A DNA stretch of 7,712 bases, taken from assembly GCA_043720715.1 (NCBI GenBank), contig JAYSSF010000030.1, positions 1-7,712 of the forward strand, given 5' to 3'. Below the pieces are notes generated by a model that saw nothing but the letters and a program-made list of their open reading frames with translations, was not told the origin of the DNA and did no database searches. The stretch comes from JAYSSF01 sp043720715 (GTDB lineage: Bacteria; Patescibacteriota; Gracilibacteria; Absconditabacterales; Absconditicoccaceae). This document shows, in pieces, positions 6,496 to 7,712 of the stretch (within the stretch, counting starts at the first letter, position 1; every line of letters starts with the position of its first letter). The position numbers and the translations under genes are program-made.

Positions 6496-7500
6496 ATGGT
6501 CTCCAAAACATTCATCATCATGATGATGTTAGCTATATTTGTACTACCACAGGCTACTGTGGCACAGCGAGATGTAGATTTAGATCAACCTCCTTCGTCA
6601 TTAGATGAAACAATAGTCACACAGCAAAACACACAACCAAAACCTCAAATTATTCAAAGAAATATAGAAACTACACAAAGTCTGAAACATTCAGACACTG
6701 TTGCAGCTGGTACGCTATCGAACAAGATCGATCCTACTACTATCTGGTCATACGCCAAAGGTGGTGGAAGATGATCAATCTTATGTTCGACAATTGCGAG
6801 GATTAATCTTAGTAATCTGACCTGACTCCCGTATCGTCAATGATGATTCGCTGAAGCTAGTATTGCCAGAGGTGACGCCTATACACTCGCACTTCACGGA
6901 GCAGCAAGATGACAAATGATCGTCACAAATAAAACATCAATGGAGTTAGATATTTGGGCTCAATATGATCAAACTCATAATACTATCTTCGATGTATATT
7001 TTTACAAAGGATCAAATGGTGGTATCATGCAATGACATAGAGCGGTAGTATTTATCGGTACTGATGATCAAATCTATATCTTAGATCCGATTAGAGGTCA
7101 GATCACATCCAAGCCACAATTATTAGCAAATCACTTTGCTGCTGATGGATATCGTGGATATACGATGTATATTGCCAAAACCTCGTATCAACCAAAACAA
7201 CAATATAAAACAATCCAAGAATACTATGAAATACAAGACAGTGCATCGCTGGTTTGACTGGTCAATGATGGTGTAGCAACGGTAGAAGATATGCCACTGG
7301 GTGGAGATACTGTACTCACAATCAACCAAGATATGAGATTCACTACTGATACACAAGAGATCATCATCGAAAAATGAGCAATCATCACAATTCAGAGCAC
7401 CACTAATCTGATCTGATGGAAGCTTGTACCAGAACAATGAGGACTAAAGGCGCAGTTTGCAATGCCTGAGTTTGGTACACTAACTCCATGGGATAGATAA
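6496..7500 (+). CDS. Exported protein with possible papain-like cysteine peptidase domain
   Basis: From ATG 6496 the product has 334 residues ending in TAA, with ten TGA glycines. It opens with a textbook signal peptide: MVSK, a hydrophobic run TFIIMMMLAIFVLP, then ATVA|Q as the likely cleavage site. A polar, Gln/Thr-rich linker follows to about residue 90. Next comes GSILCSTIARINL with Cys97 at the start of a helix, RGDAYTLALHG, and GHRAVVFIGTDDQIYILDP with His181 and Asp197. Cysteine first, then a histidine in a strand and a polar residue after it, is the order seen in papain-like NlpC/P60, CHAP and related peptidases or amidases; that assignment is inference. The last ~95 residues look beta-rich with hydrophobic strands. 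An in-frame ATG at 6379, with aagaga about 10 bases before it, would add 39 residues. I prefer 6496 because it puts the signal peptide at the N-terminus. Substrate unknown. Confidence 0.78.
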
Positions 7501-7519
7501 TAGGTTCTAGCTACTTGAG

Positions 7520-7546
7520 ACACTGTGAGTAATCATGGTGTTTTTT
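7520..7546 (+). terminator. Weak terminator candidate after the exported protein gene
   Basis: acac (7520-7523) can pair with gtgt (7538-7541), with an extra T-G pair inside, and is followed directly by TTTTT (7542-7546). It lies 20 bases after the stop codon, the expected place, but the stem has only 4-5 pairs and a 12-base loop. A T-rich stretch alone may be coincidence. Confidence 0.35.
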
Positions 7547-7550
7547 CTCA

Positions 7551-7580
7551 TTGACAAAAAGTTGCATTACATGGTGGAAT
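7551..7580 (+). promoter_or_regulatory. Possible extended -10 promoter for a gene beyond the window
   Basis: A perfect TTGACA (7551-7556) is followed after 18 bases by TGGAAT (7575-7580), preceded by TG-G (7572-7574) as in extended -10 promoters. An ATG at 7701 begins an open frame running off the window edge after only four codons, too little to call. The sequence from 7581 to 7712 holds repeats and otherwise no visible gene on either strand. Confidence 0.35.
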
Positions 7581-7614
7581 CATCATCATACTATATATCG
7601 TAATTCATGGCCTA

Positions 7615-7661
7615 ATTAAGGAAACACTGCAAAACCTACCTCTAAAATAACACTAAAATAA
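7615..7661 (+). repeat. Third site of the edge repeat, plus an 11-base tandem repeat
   Basis: 7623-7637 (aacactgcaaaacct) is identical to bases 1-15, and 7615-7636 matches the reverse complement of 157-178 at 19 of 22 positions. TTAA stands directly before GGAAAC here and directly after GTTTCC at the other copy, as a target site or part of the end would. Then ctaaaataa occurs at 7642-7650 and again at 7653-7661, an 11-base period. I infer the left end of another element continuing past the window. Confidence 0.55.
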
Positions 7662-7712
7662 TCAATTTTCACTAGCAAAAAAGCTAAGAAACAGTACTAT
7701 ATGACTAGTATT

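Noticed and set aside
1..7712. CRISPR array, tRNA or rRNA genes
   Set aside because: No regularly spaced identical repeats, no cloverleaf-like arms and no rRNA-like conserved stretches were seen on either strand.

Overview
The window reads as bacterial chromosome from a lineage that translates UGA as glycine (translation table 25). That code is known from the Absconditabacteria (SR1) and Gracilibacteria (BD1-5) of the candidate phyla radiation; I cannot choose between the two. Under the standard code the genes fall into fragments. With TGA read as Gly, seven complete plus-strand genes appear, all ending in TAA or TAG. TGA falls on invariant glycines such as the DnaA Walker A loop and the FtsW catalytic-loop region, while tryptophan is still encoded by TGG. 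By my count there are 52 in-frame TGA codons.

Layout. 1-437 has no convincing gene. Its first ~180 bases are inverted-repeat copies that look like small non-autonomous transposon relics, followed by an imperfect 22-base tandem repeat and two small hairpins. 438-1019 encodes an unrecognised multi-pass membrane protein. 1069-2592 is dnaA, 2626-3744 is ftsW and 3750-4070 is a short DUF721/DciA-like gene; these three are packed like an operon. 4218-5549 is murA, behind its own promoter. 5572-6036 is an unrecognised small protein, followed by a 15-bp hairpin that probably ends the transcript. 6037-6495 is non-coding and holds a good sigma70-type promoter and a GC-rich hairpin. 6496-7500 encodes an exported protein with a possible papain-like cysteine peptidase domain. 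7501-7712 holds a weak terminator candidate, a possible promoter for a gene beyond the window, and another copy of the repeat seen at the left edge.

How the genes fit together. DnaA (origin opening) and the DciA-like protein (candidate replicative helicase loader) belong to replication initiation. FtsW (septal glycan polymerase) and MurA (first committed step of peptidoglycan precursor synthesis) belong to envelope growth and division. Their tight packing suggests co-expression of replication start and cell-wall growth; that is inference. The exported cysteine-peptidase-like protein may act on the wall or on external protein, but its substrate is not visible. The most notable points are the recoded UGA, a DnaA whose DNA-recognition motif departs from the usual one, a GC-rich palindromic insert inside dnaA, and the repeat family at both edges.
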